Assembly (NCBI RefSeq): GCF_014303395.1
Contig: NZ_CP060298.1
Span: 4,731,001 to 4,795,000, forward strand
From: Nakamurella sp. PAMC28650
GTDB lineage: Bacteria > Actinomycetota > Actinomycetes > Mycobacteriales > Nakamurellaceae
Direction: 5' to 3'
Length of the DNA stretch: 64,000 nucleotides
Below, piece after piece: positions 18,859-28,716 of this stretch. Numbering within the stretch: position 1 is the first letter of the stretch; every line of letters begins with the position of its first letter. Position numbers and translations under genes: made by a program. Below the pieces are notes generated by a model. The model saw nothing but the letters and a program-made list of their open reading frames with translations, ran no database searches and was not told the origin of the DNA.

Positions 18859-19622
18859 CGATCCGGATTCTCGGCCGCCTCGGCCCTGGCCTTGAGCCGG
18901 TCCGCCTTCTTCTGGTCGTAGAACTCCACCGGCGCCGGTACGCCGCGTACCTGGGCCAGCAGATCCCGGACGGCGCCCTGGATCACGTAGGAGACATCCC
19001 TGAGCAGGCGGGCGTCGACCGGCTTGCCCCGGAAGGCCGACAGGTCGACCGGTGGTCCGGCGACTACCCGGATGTCCTTGCGCGGGAAGGGGTGGAATCC
19101 GCCCTTGACGTAGGGAACGTAGACGTCCTGGGTGCCCCAGTGCACGACCGGCACCACCGGGAAGTCCCCGGCCATCGCCATCGCGGCCACCCCCGGTCTC
19201 GGTTTCATCGGCCAGTTGTCGGGATCGCGGGTGACCGTCCCGTCCGGGTAGATCAGCACCATGTGGCCGGCGTTGAGGGACGCGATCGCGGCATTGAGGC
19301 CGATCTGCCCGTGACCGCCGCCGCGCTCCACCGGAATCATGCCGGTTCCGGTCAGGGTCCTGCCGATCACCGGAATCTTGAAGAGCGACGCCTTGGCCAT
19401 GATGTGCGGAATGCGACCGGACTGGCGCAGGTACACGGCGGTGTAGATCGGGTCGAGCTGGGAGATGTGGTTGGCGACCGCAAGTACGGGCCCGGGGACG
19501 GCGACGTGCTCCATCCCCTCGAAACTGCGCCGGCCGAGAATCCGGGTGAGCGGGAACATCACCAACTCACAGAATCTGATCCAGCCGTTGGCCTTCTCGA
19601 ACACCGGTCCGCGACGACGCAC
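18855..19622 (-). CDS. 1-acyl-sn-glycerol-3-phosphate acyltransferase (PlsC-like)
   Basis: A 255-residue PlsC-domain protein at the inner membrane face. The acyltransferase box HISQLDP gives H-x4-D (in AVANHISQLDPIY); the second box is TGMIPVERGG and the third VLIYPDGTVTRDP, with PVVPVVHWG as the fourth. An N-terminal amphipathic/hydrophobic stretch precedes them. GTG at 19622 follows AAAAGGAG. It starts the plsC-gpsA-ddl operon. In mycobacteria the slot between gpsA and ppk1 holds the F420 gene fbiD on the other strand; here there is none. Confidence 0.9.
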   Translation of the reverse strand: MRRRGPVFEKANGWIRFCELVMFPLTRILGRRSFEGMEHVAVPGPVLAVANHISQLDPIYTAVYLRQSGRIPHIMAKASLFKIPVIGRTLTGTGMIPVERGGGHGQIGLNAAIASLNAGHMVLIYPDGTVTRDPDNWPMKPRPGVAAMAMAGDFPVVPVVHWGTQDVYVPYVKGGFHPFPRKDIRVVAGPPVDLSAFRGKPVDARLLRDVSYVIQGAVRDLLAQVRGVPAPVEFYDQKKADRLKARAEAAENPDR

Positions 19623-19889
19623 GCCGACTCCTTTTCACGCATCCCGGCCGACCTGTCGGCTGCGGGGCTGCTCCAAGACCACCCACGCCCCGTGCGGGGC
19701 GTGCATTCACCCTAGTGGTGGCGGTGGGAGCCGTTGGTGGTCAAGGACGACCGGCTCCTGACGGTGTCGCCCGCGTCACTCGTCCGGCCCAGCCCACCCC
19801 GTCTCAACTGGCCCGACTCGCTGCCTTCATCGACCTGTTGCCCTGCGTTAACCGACCTGCATGGCCGGGGCGGCATCCGGCGCGGAACA

Positions 19890-22205
19890 ATGACCGGCGT
19901 GACCACCACCAGAAAGCCGACCCCGGCGCGGAGACGACCTTCCCTCGCCGCGGTCAAGGCCGAACCTCCCGCCGTCCCGGCCGCCCGACCTGCCGTCGCG
20001 GCCGCCACTCCGCGTGCCACCTCCAAGTCACGTGCGGCGGTGGCCGAGATCCTGGAGACGCCACGGGAGCCGGAGGAGGAAGCCCAGATCGACGCCGTGT
20101 CGGTCGAGCCCTTCCACACCCCCGAGAACGACACGGCCGTCGTGATCCATGACGCCCTGCCGTTGCCGGCCGACCGCTTTCTCAACCGTGAGCTCAGTTG
20201 GCTGGACTTCAACGAACGCGTCCTCGCCCTTGCCGAGGACCCGGACCAGCCCCTGCTGGAGCGGGCGAAGTTCCTCGCGATCTTCGCCTCCAATCTCGAC
20301 GAGTTCTACATGGTCAGGGTGGCCGGCCTGATGCGGCGACGCGACATGGGGCTTGCGCTCGCCAGCGCCGACGGACTGACCCAGTCGGAGCAGCTCGCCC
20401 TGATCTCGGCCCGCGCGCAGGCACTCGTCGAACGGCAGGGACGGTGCTTCACCGACGAGGTGATGCCGGCCCTGGAAGAGGCCGGGATCCGCATCGTCCG
20501 GTGGAGTTCCATCGACGTCGAGGACCGGGCGCGGCTGGCGGACTACTTCACCTCGCAGGTGTTCCCGGTGCTGACGCCGCTGGCCGTCGACCCGGCCCAC
20601 CCGTTCCCGTACATCTCCGGACTGAGCCTGAACATGGCCATCATCGTGCGGGACCCGGAGACCGGCGCGGAACGGTTCGCACGGGTGAAGGTGCCCAACA
20701 ACGTCGACCGGTTCATCCGGGTCCGTCGCAGCGTGCTGGATTTCCTGCCCATCGAGGACCTGCTGGCCGCACACCTCGCCGAGCTCTTCCCGGGCATGGA
20801 GGTGATGGAGCACCAGATCTTTCGCGTCACCCGCAATGCCGACCTCGACGTCGAGGAAGACCGCGACGAGGACCTGCTGCAGGCGCTGGAGCGCGAGCTC
20901 GCACGTCGCCGCTTCGGTCCCCCGGTGCGCCTGGAGATCACCGACACCACCAGCGAGCGAATCCTGGATCTGCTGATCAGCGAACTCGACGTCGATCCGT
21001 CCGATGCCGTGGAAGTGCCTGGCCTGCTGGACCTCTCGAGCCTGATGCAGCTCTACGGGCTGGATCGGCCGACGTTGAAGGATCCGCCCTTCGTGCCGGC
21101 CACCAACCCGGCCTTCACCGAGGGCGAGAAGCCCAAGAGCGTCTTCGCACGCCTGCGCGACTCGGATGTGTTGCTGCACCACCCCTACGAGTCGTTCGCG
21201 ACCACCGTGCAGCGCTTCATCGAGCAGGCCGCGGCCGACCCGCACGTGCTGGCCATCAAGCAGACCCTGTACCGGACCTCCGGCGACTCCCCGATCGTCG
21301 ACGCGCTGATCTCGGCGGCCGCGGCCGGCAAGCAGGTGGTGGCCCTGGTGGAGATCAAGGCCCGGTTCGACGAGCAGGCCAACATCACCTGGGCCAAGGC
21401 CCTGGAACGTGCCGGCGTCCACGTGGTCTACGGCCTGGTCGGGCTCAAGACCCATTGCAAGACCGCTCTGGTCATCCGCCAGGAAGGGAACACCCTGCGC
21501 CGGTACTGCCACATCGGTACCGGCAACTACAACCCGAAGACCGCCCGCATCTACGAGGATCTCGGACTGCTCACCGCCGACCACGACATCGGGGCGGACC
21601 TGACCGACCTCTTCAACGTCCTGACGGGTTACTCCCGACAGACCGAGTACCGAAACTTGCTGGTCGCACCGCATTCGATCCGCACCGGCATCGTCGAGCG
21701 GATCGAACGGGAGATCGAGCACTTCGATGCGGGCCGCGGTGGGGTGGTCAGACTCAAGATGAACTCGATCGTCGACGAGGGTGTGATCGACGCGCTGTAC
21801 CGGGCCTCGAGGGCCGGCGTCACCGTCGATCTGACGGTGCGCGGGATCTGTGCGCTCCGGGCCGGAGTGCCGGGCCTGAGCGAGAACATCACCGTCCGGT
21901 CGATCGTCGGGCGCTTCCTCGAGCACTCCCGGATCTTCTATTTCGGCGGCGGCGGCCACGAGGAGTACTGGATCGGCAGTGCGGACATGATGCACCGCAA
22001 CCTCGACCGGCGGGTCGAGGCTCTGGTACGGATCACCGACAAGGTGGCGACCGACCGGATGAGCGCACTGCTCGCCGCCATCGCACGGCCCGACACCAAG
22101 TGCTGGGTCCTGGGGCCGGACGGCTGGAGCAAGTCACCCGTCGACGGGCCCGGCCGCGACCTGCAGACCGAACTGCTGCGTCGAGGGGCTGCTGGTGCGG
22201 AATGA
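19890..22205 (+). CDS. ppk: Polyphosphate kinase 1
   Basis: Makes polyphosphate from ATP, reversibly. In 771 residues, an N-terminal low-complexity Ala/Pro/Arg stretch of about 90 residues precedes the canonical [19 protein letters not shown]. Family core motifs are [26 protein letters not shown], the phosphohistidine region [13 protein letters not shown] with His522, [23 protein letters not shown] and [12 protein letters not shown] at 19890 gives a sensible start; the frame to 19734 would overlap the upstream promoter region. The next gene (MutT1-like) starts inside its last codons, as in mycobacteria. Confidence 0.96.
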   Translation: MTGVTTTRKPTPARRRPSLAAVKAEPPAVPAARPAVAAATPRATSKSRAAVAEILETPREPEEEAQIDAVSVEPFHTPENDTAVVIHDALPLPADRFLNRELSWLDFNERVLALAEDPDQPLLERAKFLAIFASNLDEFYMVRVAGLMRRRDMGLALASADGLTQSEQLALISARAQALVERQGRCFTDEVMPALEEAGIRIVRWSSIDVEDRARLADYFTSQVFPVLTPLAVDPAHPFPYISGLSLNMAIIVRDPETGAERFARVKVPNNVDRFIRVRRSVLDFLPIEDLLAAHLAELFPGMEVMEHQIFRVTRNADLDVEEDRDEDLLQALERELARRRFGPPVRLEITDTTSERILDLLISELDVDPSDAVEVPGLLDLSSLMQLYGLDRPTLKDPPFVPATNPAFTEGEKPKSVFARLRDSDVLLHHPYESFATTVQRFIEQAAADPHVLAIKQTLYRTSGDSPIVDALISAAAAGKQVVALVEIKARFDEQANITWAKALERAGVHVVYGLVGLKTHCKTALVIRQEGNTLRRYCHIGTGNYNPKTARIYEDLGLLTADHDIGADLTDLFNVLTGYSRQTEYRNLLVAPHSIRTGIVERIEREIEHFDAGRGGVVRLKMNSIVDEGVIDALYRASRAGVTVDLTVRGICALRAGVPGLSENITVRSIVGRFLEHSRIFYFGGGGHEEYWIGSADMMHRNLDRRVEALVRITDKVATDRMSALLAAIARPDTKCWVLGPDGWSKSPVDGPGRDLQTELLRRGAAGAE

Positions 22206-23244
22206 CGTTCCGCCGGTGAGAGCTGCCGGCGCCGTGCTCTGGAGACCCTCCCGCAAGCACGGCGTCCGGGTGGCTCTGGTTCACCGTCCACGGTATGACG
22301 ACTGGTCGCTTCCCAAGGGGAAGGCCGAGCCCGGAGAGAGTTCTCAGGTCACCGCCTGGCGAGAGGTGTGGGAGGAGACCGGGTTCGCCTGCGCAATCGG
22401 CCGGGCGCTGACCACCGTGTCCTATTCGGTGGCCGGCGGGCCCAAGACCGTGGAGTACTTCGTGGCCAGGTCCCGCTCCGGCGCCTTCGCCCCGAACAAG
22501 GAGGTCGACCGGCTCGAATGGCTACCCGTGGCGACGGCGAGGAGCCGGATGACCTACGACTTCGACAAGGCAGTGCTGGACACGTTCTCGCTGGAGCGAC
22601 CTGATCTGACGGGCGTGCTCCTGGTCCGCCACGGGCGCGCCGGCCATCGGGAGTCGTTCGAGGGCCTCGACGCCCTGCGACCACTGGATGCCAAGGGCCG
22701 CAGGGAGGCTCAGGCCCTGGTGGCCCAGCTGATGCCGTTCGGACCCGGTCCCGTGCACAGCGCCCCGGTCGAGAGGTGTTCGGCCACCGTGGCTCCGCTG
22801 GCCGCCGCCCTGCAGACGACGGTCGTGCTGGAGCCGTTGCTCGCCGAGGACGCCTATCGCGACGACCCCGCCGCAGCCCGCGGACGCCTGGTCGAGCTCG
22901 CCACCATGGCCCGGACGCCGACGGCCCTGGACTCCCCGAAGGCGGCCGGGCAGGGTCCGGCCGGTGGAATGCCCGACAGGCCGGCGGTCTTCACCACCAA
23001 CCTTCCGCGCCCTGATGCTCCCGAGACCCAGGATGCCGGCGGCGCCGCGGGCTGGGCGCCACCACCGGGCACGGTGGTCGCGTGCAGTCAGGGCGGTGTC
23101 ATCCCGGGTGTGGTCAAGTCTCTCGCCGGCCGCTCCGATGTCACGGTGCCGCGGACCGGAACACCCAAGGGGGCCTTCTGGCTGCTGAGCTTCGACGGCC
23201 GCAGACTGGTCCAGGCAGATCCGTATCCGAGCCCGGCCGTCTGA
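22195..23244 (+). CDS. mutT1: MutT1-type two-domain protein: Nudix hydrolase plus histidine phosphatase
   Basis: 349 residues. The N-terminal Nudix domain carries a full Nudix box at residues 42-64 (GKAEPGE, seven residues, REVWEETGF). A C-terminal histidine-phosphatase (SixA-like) domain starts near residue 140 with [12 protein letters not shown] and includes [15 protein letters not shown]. In the mycobacterial MutT1 the same pair cleans 8-oxo-dGTP and diadenosine polyphosphates. A roughly 60-residue Pro/Gly/Ala insertion (around residues 245-300) lies inside the phosphatase domain. GTG at 22195 overlaps the ppk stop by 11 bases with GAGGGG upstream, so coupling to ppk is likely. Confidence 0.92.
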   Translation: MRNDVPPVRAAGAVLWRPSRKHGVRVALVHRPRYDDWSLPKGKAEPGESSQVTAWREVWEETGFACAIGRALTTVSYSVAGGPKTVEYFVARSRSGAFAPNKEVDRLEWLPVATARSRMTYDFDKAVLDTFSLERPDLTGVLLVRHGRAGHRESFEGLDALRPLDAKGRREAQALVAQLMPFGPGPVHSAPVERCSATVAPLAAALQTTVVLEPLLAEDAYRDDPAAARGRLVELATMARTPTALDSPKAAGQGPAGGMPDRPAVFTTNLPRPDAPETQDAGGAAGWAPPPGTVVACSQGGVIPGVVKSLAGRSDVTVPRTGTPKGAFWLLSFDGRRLVQADPYPSPAV

Positions 23245-23306
23245 GTCCCTCGCAGCCGGCGCCGGTCTCGGCGTCCGTGCGGCGCACCACCGCCCGGGGA
23301 TGACGC

Positions 23307-23339
23307 CGATCGCCCGGCTCTCCAGGAGAGCCGGGCGAT
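23307..23339. terminator. Strong bidirectional hairpin between mutT1 and hup
   Basis: GATCGCCCGGCTCTCC at 23307-23322 is the exact reverse complement of GGAGAGCCGGGCGATC at 23324-23339, with one unpaired central base (practical loop CCAGG). It is in the middle of the 148-base gap between two convergent genes. Confidence 0.85.
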
Positions 23340-23392
23340 CCTGACGTCGATGCGGCGTCGCGTGCCGGGTACTGCTGACTGCCGGGTCGTGC

Positions 23393-24004
23393 CTACTTCT
23401 TCTTGGCCGGCGCCCGACGCGCAGCCGGGGCCTTGGCCGCGGGAGCTGCCTTGGCCGCGGGTGCCTTCGGGGCGGCAGCGGCCTTCGCCGGAGCCGCCTT
23501 CGCGGCGACGGCGCGCGGCGCCTTGGCCACCGGAGCCGGTGCAGCAGCAGGCTTTGCCGCCGCGCGGGCGCGCGGAGCCGGCTTCGCCGGAGCGGCGACG
23601 ACAGCGGGCTTGACCGCTGCTGCGCGGGTGCGCGGAGCGGTGGGAGCCTTGGCGGCCACCGGTGTTTTCGCCAGAGCGGCGGCCGCCCGGGCGGTGGTCG
23701 GCTTGGCCGTCACCTTCGGGAGCTTGACCGTGCCGGCGATGACGTCCTTGAAGTACTTGCCGGGACGGAAGGCCGGAACGGTCGTCTTCTTGACCTTGAC
23801 CGCCTGCCCCGTGCGCGGGTTGCGTGCCGTTCTGGCTGCACGCGCCCGCTTCTCGAAAACGCCGAATCCGGAGATCGATACGTTTTCGCCTCGCTGCACT
23901 TCCCGCTGGACGAGATCGATGAAGCCCTCGACCGCAGTCTGGGCCACCTTCTTGTCCCCATCGAGCCGTAGAGCGAGTTGGTTGATGAGATCGGTCTTGT
24001 TCAC
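23393..24004 (-). CDS. hup: HU-family nucleoid protein with histone H1-like tail (HupB)
   Basis: A 203-residue protein. Residues 1-90 are a normal HU domain: MNKTDLINQLALRL, VSISGFGVFEKRARAARTARNPRTGQ, the arm region, and VPAFRPGKYFKDVI. The rest is a Lys/Ala/Pro tail with repeated AAKAP and AAKPA units ending in APAKKK, as in mycobacterial HupB/HLP, where it binds and compacts DNA and is acetylated. GTG at 24004 is preceded by GGGAGGG. The tail is low complexity and its length is expected to vary among strains. It follows leuD on the same strand but has its own promoter. Confidence 0.97.
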   Translation of the reverse strand: MNKTDLINQLALRLDGDKKVAQTAVEGFIDLVQREVQRGENVSISGFGVFEKRARAARTARNPRTGQAVKVKKTTVPAFRPGKYFKDVIAGTVKLPKVTAKPTTARAAAALAKTPVAAKAPTAPRTRAAAVKPAVVAAPAKPAPRARAAAKPAAAPAPVAKAPRAVAAKAAPAKAAAAPKAPAAKAAPAAKAPAARRAPAKKK

Positions 24005-24060
24005 GGTCCCTCCCAGGACTTCCCGGCCCTTTCGTGGATGAAGAGGCCGACTGGACGCCC

Positions 24061-24090
24061 ACGGTAGGCCCGAAATGCCCAGAATGCCAA
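24061..24090 (-). promoter_or_regulatory. Promoter of hup
   Basis: On the minus strand TTGGCA (24090-24085) and TACCGT (24066-24061) are 18 bases apart, a good SigA-type pair. Transcription would start near 24053, about 50 bases before the hup GTG. This gives hup its own transcript separate from leuCD. Confidence 0.65.
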
Positions 24091-24258
24091 CACACCACTC
24101 CCGTCGATCCGTTCATTGACAACGGATTTCGGCTGTTCCAGGCCCCCGACACGACAGCGCCACCGACCGCAGATCTCGGCCGATGGCGCTGGCACTACCC
24201 TGAAATACTGTGTGCTGCAATAGCTTTCGCCGTATACCCAGGTCAGGGCACCAGGCGG

Positions 24259-24852
24259 TCAGACGGGCGTGGTGACCGGCTTGAAGGCCGGCCGAGAATT
24301 TTCAAAATTTGTGATCTCATCGGCATGTCGCAGGGTCAAAGAGATGTCGTCCCACCCCTCCAGCAACCGCCACTTCGTGTACGCGTCGATCTCGAAGTCC
24401 AGCACCAGGGACCCGGCCGAGATCCGTTGCTCCTTCAGATCAACCGTCACCTCCGTGCCCGGTTCGTTCTCCAGCAGCTTCCAGAGCAGCTCGACGTCGG
24501 ACTCCGAGACCTGCGCGGCGACCAGCCCACCCTTGGAAGAGTTGCCGCGGAAGATGTCGGCGAAGCGGGGTGAGATGACGACCCGGATCCCGTAGTCCAT
24601 GAGGGCCCAGACAGCGTGCTCCCGTGATGATCCCGTCCCGAAGTCGGAACCGGCGACCAGCACAGAGCCGCCGGCGAAGGCGGGCTGGTTGATGACGAAG
24701 GTCGGGTCGTTGCGCCAGGCCGCGAACAGCCCGTCCTCGAAGCCGGTGCGGGTGATCCGCTTGAGGTACACCGCCGGGATGATCTGGTCGGTGTCGACAT
24801 TGCTGCGGCGCAGCGGGATCCCGATGCCGGTGTGAGTGGTGAACGCTTCCAT
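24259..24852 (-). CDS. leuD: 3-isopropylmalate dehydratase small subunit
   Basis: The swivel subunit of isopropylmalate isomerase, acting with LeuC in leucine synthesis. The 197 residues match Leu[29 protein letters not shown] at the start, [45 protein letters not shown] in the middle, and [17 protein letters not shown] near the end. ATG at 24852. It lies 89 bases downstream of leuC and is the end of that operon; hup follows after 254 bases. Confidence 0.97.
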   Translation of the reverse strand: MEAFTTHTGIGIPLRRSNVDTDQIIPAVYLKRITRTGFEDGLFAAWRNDPTFVINQPAFAGGSVLVAGSDFGTGSSREHAVWALMDYGIRVVISPRFADIFRGNSSKGGLVAAQVSESDVELLWKLLENEPGTEVTVDLKEQRISAGSLVLDFEIDAYTKWRLLEGWDDISLTLRHADEITNFENSRPAFKPVTTPV

Positions 24853-24941
24853 GGTCAAGACTCCTGCGATGGGCCGGTCCAGGCGGGGCGACCGGGGCGG
24901 GATGGATCGGGGCGGGGACGATGTCAACGCGATCGACTGGC

Positions 24942-26354
24942 TCAGGCGTCGGCCGCGACGAGATCGGCGGGTGAGGAAAGGGTTCCGCGGAGCGCGGTGG
25001 CCGCGGCCACCAGCGGCGAGACCAGATGGGTCCGCCCGCCCTTGCCCTGACGGCCCTCGAAGTTGCGGTTCGAGGTGGACGCGCTGCGCTCGCCCGGCGC
25101 GAGTTGGTCCGGGTTCATCCCCAGGCACATCGAGCATCCGGCGCTGCGCCACTCGGCGCCGGCGTCGGTGAAGATCTGGTCCAGCCCTTCGGCTTCGGCC
25201 TGCGCCTTGACCCGCATCGAGCCGGGCACCACGAGCATCCGCAGGCCGGGGTCGATGTGCCGACCCCGGAGGATGTCGGCGGCAGCCCGGAGGTCCTCGA
25301 TGCGCCCGTTGGTGCAGGATCCGAGAAACACCGTGTCGACCCGGATCTCACGCAGGGGCGTGCCGGCCGTCAGGCCCATGTACTCCAGGGCCCGCTCGGC
25401 CGCCGCCCGGTCGTTGTCGTCGACGATCAGTTCCGGGTCCGGAACCGATGCGGAGAGCGGCAACCCCTGTCCCGGATTGGTGCCCCAGGTGACGAAGGGC
25501 GAGAGGGTGGCCGCGTCCAGGATCACCTCGGCGTCGAAAGCAGCGTCCTCGTCGGTGGGCAATGACGACCAGTACTGCACGGCCGCGTCCCAGTCGGCGC
25601 CCTGAGGGGCATGTGGTCGACCCTTGATGTACTCGAAGGTCGTGTCGTCCGGGGCGATCATGCCCGCGCGGGCACCGGCCTCGATCGACATGTTCGCCAC
25701 CGTCATTCGCGCTTCCATCGAGAGGGCCCGGATGGCCGAACCGCGGTACTCCAGCACGTAGCCCTGGCCTCCACCGGTCCCGATCCTGGCGATGACGGCC
25801 AGGATGATGTCCTTCGCCGTCACGCCGGGGGCGAGTTCGCCGTCGACGGTGATCGCCATGGTCCGGAACGGTTTGAGCGGCAGCGTCTGGGTCGCCATCA
25901 CGTGCTCGACCTCGCTGGTACCGATGCCGAAGGCGAGCGCACCGAAGGCACCGTGCGTCGAGGTGTGCGAGTCACCGCAGACGATCGTCATCCCGGGCTG
26001 GGTGATCCCCATCTGCGGTCCGACGACGTGCACGATGCCCTGCTCGGCATCACCCATCGGGAACAGCCGGACGCCGAATTCGGCGCAGTTGGTCCGGAGC
26101 TTCTCGATCTGGGTGCGGGAGACCTCGTCCGCGATCGGCAGATTGATGCCGATGGTCGGAACGTTGTGATCCTCGGTGGCCAGGGTGAGATCCGGCCGGC
26201 GGACGGGCCGGCCGGCCAGCCTGAGACCTTCGAAGGCCTGCGGGCTGGTCACCTCGTGGATGAGGTGGAGATCGATGTAGAGCAGATCGGGCTCGCCCTC
26301 CGCCCGGTGCACGACGTGTGCTTCCCAAACCTTCTCGGCGAGAGTGCGCCCCAT
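24942..26354 (-). CDS. leuC: 3-isopropylmalate dehydratase large subunit
   Basis: An aconitase-family enzyme of 470 residues, with LeuD converting 2- to 3-isopropylmalate. 4Fe-4S ligands are visible in [17 protein letters not shown] and in [13 protein letters not shown]. Other family stretches are [46 protein letters not shown] and [30 protein letters not shown] at 26354. It is divergent from an IclR-type regulator, the arrangement known for leuCD and NdgR/LtbR regulators, so control by that neighbour is likely. Confidence 0.98.
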   Translation of the reverse strand: MGRTLAEKVWEAHVVHRAEGEPDLLYIDLHLIHEVTSPQAFEGLRLAGRPVRRPDLTLATEDHNVPTIGINLPIADEVSRTQIEKLRTNCAEFGVRLFPMGDAEQGIVHVVGPQMGITQPGMTIVCGDSHTSTHGAFGALAFGIGTSEVEHVMATQTLPLKPFRTMAITVDGELAPGVTAKDIILAVIARIGTGGGQGYVLEYRGSAIRALSMEARMTVANMSIEAGARAGMIAPDDTTFEYIKGRPHAPQGADWDAAVQYWSSLPTDEDAAFDAEVILDAATLSPFVTWGTNPGQGLPLSASVPDPELIVDDNDRAAAERALEYMGLTAGTPLREIRVDTVFLGSCTNGRIEDLRAAADILRGRHIDPGLRMLVVPGSMRVKAQAEAEGLDQIFTDAGAEWRSAGCSMCLGMNPDQLAPGERSASTSNRNFEGRQGKGGRTHLVSPLVAAATALRGTLSSPADLVAADA

Positions 26355-26448
26355 GGCCGGCCTTTCTCGGAGCTGTCGGTCGCCGCGCGCGACGGTGCGC
26401 GACGGGTGGTGATCGGTGCTACTCGGGCATCGCGGTATCGATCCCAAC

Positions 26449-26471
26449 ATACGGGAACGTAGTATCGCTCC
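26449..26471 (+). promoter_or_regulatory. Promoter and candidate operator of the IclR gene (leaderless start)
   Basis: TAGTAT at 26460-26465 is a -10 box that ends six bases before the ATG at 26472, so the transcript should begin at or next to the start codon. The -10 overlaps an imperfect palindrome, ATACGGGAACGTAGTAT (26449-26465), with TACG/CGTA half sites, a plausible autoregulatory IclR operator that also faces leuC. No clear -35. Confidence 0.5.
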
Positions 26472-27173
26472 ATGGGACAGTCTAGCGGCATCGGTGTGTT
26501 GGACAAAGCGGTGCAGGTGCTGCGGGCCACTACCGCGGCACCCAGTGGCCTGGCCGAGTTGTGCGCCGCCACCGGCTTGCCCCGCGCGACCGCGCATCGG
26601 CTGGCGGTGGGGTTGGAAGTGCACGGCCTGCTCGCCAGGGACGCCAACGGACGGTGGCGGCCGGGGCCCCTGTTGGCGGTCCTCGCGGCCGGCGCCCCCG
26701 ACCTGTTGGTGACCGCCTGCACCGACGTGCTGCCCCGGTTGCGCGATCGCACCGGCGAGAGCGTGCAGGTCTACCGGCCGGACGGGCTGGCGCGGATCTG
26801 CATCGCGGTGGCCGAGCCGACCTCTGGACTGCGGGACACCGTCCCGCTGGGCACCAGATTGCCGATGACGGCGGGCTCCGGTGCGAAAGTACTGGCCGCA
26901 TGGGCGGATCCGGCGACCGCCAGGGCCATCCTGCTGGAGGCCACCTACACCGACAGGGTTCTCGCCGAGGTCCGCCGCCGAGGGTGGGCGCAGTCGGTCG
27001 CGGAACGCGAGCCGGGGGTGGCCTCGGTCTCCGCGCCCGTCCGGGACCGTCAGGGGCAGGTGATCGCAGCCGTGTCGGTGTCCGGACCGGTGGAGCGAAT
27101 CGGGCGGCGACCGGGCGCTCTGTGGGCGGGGGACCTGATCGAGGCGTCGGAGGCCCTCACGGCGCGCCTGTGA
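26472..27173 (+). CDS. IclR-family transcriptional regulator (NdgR/LtbR type)
   Basis: A 233-residue regulator. The N-terminal winged helix is visible in [33 protein letters not shown]; the C-terminal IclR effector domain spans about residues 75-230 ([59 protein letters not shown]). Orthologues next to leuCD (Rv2989 in M. tuberculosis, NdgR in Streptomyces, LtbR in Corynebacterium) repress or activate leucine genes. It is divergent from leuC and probably leaderless. Confidence 0.93.
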   Translation: MGQSSGIGVLDKAVQVLRATTAAPSGLAELCAATGLPRATAHRLAVGLEVHGLLARDANGRWRPGPLLAVLAAGAPDLLVTACTDVLPRLRDRTGESVQVYRPDGLARICIAVAEPTSGLRDTVPLGTRLPMTAGSGAKVLAAWADPATARAILLEATYTDRVLAEVRRRGWAQSVAEREPGVASVSAPVRDRQGQVIAAVSVSGPVERIGRRPGALWAGDLIEASEALTARL

Positions 27174-27474
27174 CCCGATCCTCGGGAGCCTTGTCGACCG
27201 GACGGTGCACCCGAGGAGGTGACCGCGGACGTCACCGCCTGGCGGGGGCCGGGTTCTCCGGAGTCCACTTCACCGTGCAGACCGGTTGACCTGCTCGCGC
27301 GGCGACGGTCACCCCGCCACGGTCACCCCGCGACAACGACCTCGGCCCGGTCGACCGGCTTGGTCGATCCGGTCTCGGCGCCACCTGGAAAGCGACCGCC
27401 ACGAGAAGAGCCACCATCCCCGGAGGAGAAGGTGGCTCTGATCGCTGCCCGCAGCCGGGCCGTGCTGGAAATGC
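27174..27474. other. Intergenic region between the IclR gene and tRNA-Glu
   Basis: About 300 bases with no supported gene; it separates convergent transcription units. It contains the tRNA-side hairpin at 27407-27439. Short repeats of the CGGTCACCCCGC kind occur near 27307-27330. Nothing else recognisable. Confidence 0.6.
27407..27439 (-). terminator. Terminator of the tRNA-Gln/tRNA-Glu transcript
   Basis: AGAGCCACC (27407-27415) and GGTGGCTCT (27431-27439) pair perfectly over nine bases with a 15-base loop. It sits about 35 bases downstream of the tRNA-Glu 3' end on the minus strand and about 235 bases beyond the convergent iclR stop. Confidence 0.6.
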
Positions 27475-27550
27475 TGGTAGCCCCGAAGGGATTCGAACCC
27501 TCGCTACCGCCGTGAGAGGGCGGCGTCCTAGGCCGCTAGACGACGGGGCC
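27475..27550 (-). tRNA. tRNA-Glu (anticodon CTC), CCA encoded
   Basis: The minus strand folds as a cloverleaf: acceptor GGCCCCG pairs with CGGGGCT (one wobble), TAG-containing D arm TCGTCTAGCGGCC, anticodon stem CCGCC/GGCGG with loop CTCTCAC giving anticodon CTC, T loop TTCGAAT, discriminator A and an encoded CCA. It reads GAG codons. It follows tRNA-Gln by about 79 bases in the same orientation and lies near gltX, as in mycobacteria. Confidence 0.95.
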
Positions 27551-27629
27551 CTAGAATTACTTCGCAAACACTACCATCCCGTGATGCCGCCTCCGGCCGG
27601 GATGATCGCTCCGGGAAGCGACACGTGAG

Positions 27630-27701
27630 CTGGGGTACTAGGACTCGAACCTAGAATGAGGGAATCAGAATCCCTAGTGTTGCCAATTACACCATACCCC
27701 A
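27630..27701 (-). tRNA. tRNA-Gln (anticodon CTG), CCA not encoded
   Basis: Cloverleaf on the minus strand: acceptor TGGGGTA pairs with TACCCCA, anticodon stem AGGGA/TCCCT with loop TTCTGAT, hence anticodon CTG for CAG codons; T arm CTAGG TTCGAGT CCTAG; discriminator G. No CCA follows. In organisms with GatCAB this tRNA is first charged with glutamate and then amidated; gltX is upstream on the same strand and gatCAB are in the window. Confidence 0.95.
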
Positions 27702-27761
27702 AAGCTGTTTCACTGCAGGCGATCTGAGGCGAAGGACAGCCGGAGAAGGCACCGAGGAATC

Positions 27762-27790
27762 ATCTTACAGCCCCGACGCGCCCCGGCCAA
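27762..27790 (-). promoter_or_regulatory. Promoter of the tRNA-Gln/tRNA-Glu operon
   Basis: On the minus strand TTGGCC (27790-27785) and TAAGAT (27767-27762) are separated by 17 bases. The predicted start is about 53 bases before the mature tRNA-Gln, leaving a 5' leader for RNase P. Confidence 0.7.
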
Positions 27791-27856
27791 TTCGGTGTGG
27801 ATCGCCACCTCGCCTGCCCTGACGCGCAACGATCCCGACCACGATCGGCGACCGGT

Positions 27857-28714
27857 TCAACGCGTGACGAGCCGGCGGGCGAACTCGGCGTCGAGGGGTT
27901 CGAGGCCGGTCAGCTCGGCCAGTCGATCAGCGCTCCCCGGAACGGATCCGAGGTCGTCCGCGGCGCCGGCGGGCCGTGGGAGTTCGAGTCGGTTCAGCCA
28001 GACCGCGGAGAGGCCGGCCCTCAGCGCCCCGACGGCGTCGGTCGCCCACCTGTCCCCGACGTAGACCACGTGATCGACGGGAAGCCCGAGGGCGGCGGCG
28101 CCGGCCACGAAGATCGCCGGATCGGGTTTGGAGACTCCGAGATCACCGGAGAAGACGGCAGCGGCCATCAGGTGATCGAGGCCGGCCGCCGCCATCTTCC
28201 GCCGCTGGTGGTCACCATCACTGTTGGACACCACCCCGACGGTGACGCCGGCCGAACGGAACCGCTCCAGCGCGGGCGGGACGTCGTCGTAGGGGCGGTA
28301 GTGGGTGAAGATCGACTCGTTGCGCAGCAGTTCCAGCTCCGCCGGATCGAGCCCCAGCACACCGGAGGGATCCATCTCGCGCAACAGTTCGGTCATCCTG
28401 GCGAGCCGCATGTCGTCGAACGACAGCTCGCCGGCCAGGAACCGGCCGTACTCGCGCTCGCTGACCACTTCCCAGCAGCTCAGGACCTGCTCGCCGACCT
28501 CCTGGCGCGAAGGTCTCCCCACACCGTCCGCGCGATGTGCGGCACCGGCGCGGTGCGCGGCGACGGCTCCGGGCGGCGCGCCAGCGGCGCCACGCGCGGC
28601 GAGGGCGAAGGAGGCCGCGACCTCCAGCAGAGCGGACCGTGCGGCCCCGGCGAAATCGACCAGGGTGTCGTCGATGTCGAAGAGCACACCGATGTCGGAC
28701 GTGGGTGGACCCAC
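27857..28714 (-). CDS. HAD-superfamily hydrolase
   Basis: 285 residues. HAD motif I is DIDDTLVDF near residue 13 (nucleophile Asp and general acid Asp), motif II is VVSNSDG, motif III the Lys in GVSKPDPAIF, and motif IV YVGDRWATD. The cap between motifs I and II is helical and carries an Ala/Gly-rich stretch. Substrate is not defined; phosphosugar or phosphoglycolate-type phosphatases share this layout. GTG at 28714 lies two bases after the gltX stop, so it is co-transcribed with gltX. Confidence 0.88.
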   Translation of the reverse strand: MGPPTSDIGVLFDIDDTLVDFAGAARSALLEVAASFALAARGAAGAPPGAVAAHRAGAAHRADGVGRPSRQEVGEQVLSCWEVVSEREYGRFLAGELSFDDMRLARMTELLREMDPSGVLGLDPAELELLRNESIFTHYRPYDDVPPALERFRSAGVTVGVVSNSDGDHQRRKMAAAGLDHLMAAAVFSGDLGVSKPDPAIFVAGAAALGLPVDHVVYVGDRWATDAVGALRAGLSAVWLNRLELPRPAGAADDLGSVPGSADRLAELTGLEPLDAEFARRLVTR

Positions 28715-28716
28715 GT

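Noticed and set aside
20028..21995. Minus-strand open frame of 655 codons opposite ppk
   Set aside because: No recognisable domain, Asp/Val/Gly/His-rich; ppk on the plus strand is unambiguous.
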